In this document: in pieces, positions 15,439-16,086 of the stretch
How positions within the stretch are numbered: the stretch's first letter is position 1
How the letters are laid out: each line of letters begins with the position of its first letter
NCBI GenBank assembly: GCA_001275005.1
Contig: JWZX01000401.1
Coordinates: 1-16,086 of the forward strand
Source: Chrysochromulina tobinii
Lineage: Eukaryota > Haptophyta > Prymnesiales > Chrysochromulinaceae
Reading direction: 5' to 3'
Length of the DNA stretch: 16,086 nt
Notes under the pieces: generated by a model
The model's database searches: none
What the model was told of the DNA's origin: nothing
The model's input: the letters and a program-made list of their open reading frames with translations, nothing else
Translations under genes and position numbers: made by a program

Positions 15439-16086
15439 GCGAGTGACGGAGGCTGTGTGTGGCAACTGTCGGATCTGGCGGGCGGCCAGAGGCCTGACTA
15501 CTTTCTGACGAGGCACATCGAGAACGGAGACCGGCACATGTGTGTGGAGTGCGATTATTGGCGCATTCAAACGACGGACCCGCGGGGGAGCGGCGGCGAG
15601 AGAGGTCGAGAGTATGAGAGACGCGAGAGAGTCATCTATACAAGAGTTCTCTGAGCGGTCAGAGCCGTTTTGTGGCATGGTCTGAGGTCTGTCACTCAGT
15701 CTCGAACTGGGATATCGTATAAATTGGCTGAGTGGACCCGTCCCACCGGGACGGCGACGGGGCAACGCGGCGGGCGGCCGCGCTGTATGTCGCTAGAAGC
15801 AGCCACACCTCTCCCGCTCTTGATCGTTTGATGGATCTTTCCGCTTACAGTTACACGATTTCACGAAAAACCGTACGCAACACGAGGGTGAGCCTGACCG
15901 TGCCAGCGAGTCCCAGCGAGGGCCAGGCGTGCGGTGGAGCGAGCACGGACGAGAGCGTTTCTGAGGTCAGGTCTAGCACCCACCACTGCGCGAAAGACAT
16001 GGTGCCACTTATCTTCGATTCCAATAGCGCGTGATTGAACGTGTGCTTGAATGACTTATATGACCGCTACAACACGTTTTGCTCAT
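15439..16086. other. Right-edge region without a confident gene
   Basis: This 648-bp stretch follows the KDM5-like stop. From about 15590 to 15655 it is GA-rich. A TATAAAT lies at 15718-15724. Downstream on the plus strand, a 14-residue ORF (ATG at 15787) ends in TGATG, overlapping an ATG at 15831 that opens a 19-codon stretch up to a donor-like AGG|GTGAGC at 15888; this could be a first exon. On the minus strand, an ATG at 16000 opens a 49-residue hydrophobic ORF (MSFAQWWVLDL...) ending at 15851, with TATAAG and AGATAAG upstream. The two overlap in antisense, so at most one is likely real. Neither resembles a family I know. Confidence 0.4.
15718..15724 (+). promoter_or_regulatory. TATA-box-like TATAAAT
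   Basis: TATAAAT sits in the intergenic DNA past the KDM5-like gene, 63 bp upstream of the next plus-strand ATG (15787). It is the clearest TATA match in the window, but no gene is firmly assigned downstream. Confidence 0.25.

Noticed and set aside
14014-15765. 583-codon minus-strand ORF opposite exon 3 of the KDM5-like gene
   Set aside because: It runs antisense to a clear PHD/PLU-1 exon and through the minisatellite, is Arg/Gln/His-rich, and matches no family; GC-rich DNA yields long antisense frames.

Overview
The window is nuclear DNA from a GC-rich, gene-dense unicellular eukaryote. Evidence: five protein genes on both strands with short intergenic gaps; GT-AG introns of 84, 157 and 226 bp; and eukaryote-only machinery (COP9 signalosome, 26S proteasome lid, lariat-debranching-associated factor, KDM5-family chromatin protein). 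High G+C, compactness and Ala/Gly/Pro-rich low-complexity insertions would suit an alga such as a haptophyte or a similar protist. The lineage cannot be fixed from sequence alone.

Layout, left to right. (1) 1-2458, minus: the 5' part of a long gene running off the left edge. I do not recognise it. It starts with an ankyrin-like stretch and carries three copies of a helical module ending in APLxL(L/I)DEV. (2) 2459-3016: intergenic, with a 17-bp tandem duplication carrying AGATAAG. (3) 3017-4687, minus: CWF19L1/Drn1-type protein, intronless. (4) 4688-4791: a 104-bp divergent promoter with two CACGTG boxes, one inside a 14-bp perfect palindrome. (5) 4792-6156, plus: predicted membrane-anchored protein with a long Pro-rich linker and a CS (p23-like) domain. 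(6) 6157-6828: convergent intergenic region with an inverted repeat. (7) 6829-8112, minus: COP9 signalosome subunit 3. (8) 8113-8228: a 116-bp divergent promoter. (9) 8229-9393, plus: proteasome lid subunit RPN8/PSMD7, two exons. (10) 9627-15438, plus: a KDM5/JARID1-family protein, three exons, 1833 residues. (11) 15439-16086: no gene called with confidence.

Main points. The KDM5-like protein keeps JmjN, ARID, JmjC, a reduced C5HC2 region, PLU-1-type helices and a C-terminal PHD finger. Its JmjC domain has Arg and Ser where active enzymes have the iron-binding His and Glu, and Ile in place of the 2-oxoglutarate-binding Lys, so it is predicted to be a pseudo-demethylase. Its second intron is largely a minisatellite whose unit repeats the 5' splice-site sequence. 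CSN3 and RPN8, subunits of two evolutionarily related complexes, share one short promoter and begin with nearly identical coding sequence in inverted orientation. The left-hand gene is open for about 820 codons but has no stop in the window, so scans that need a stop would miss it.
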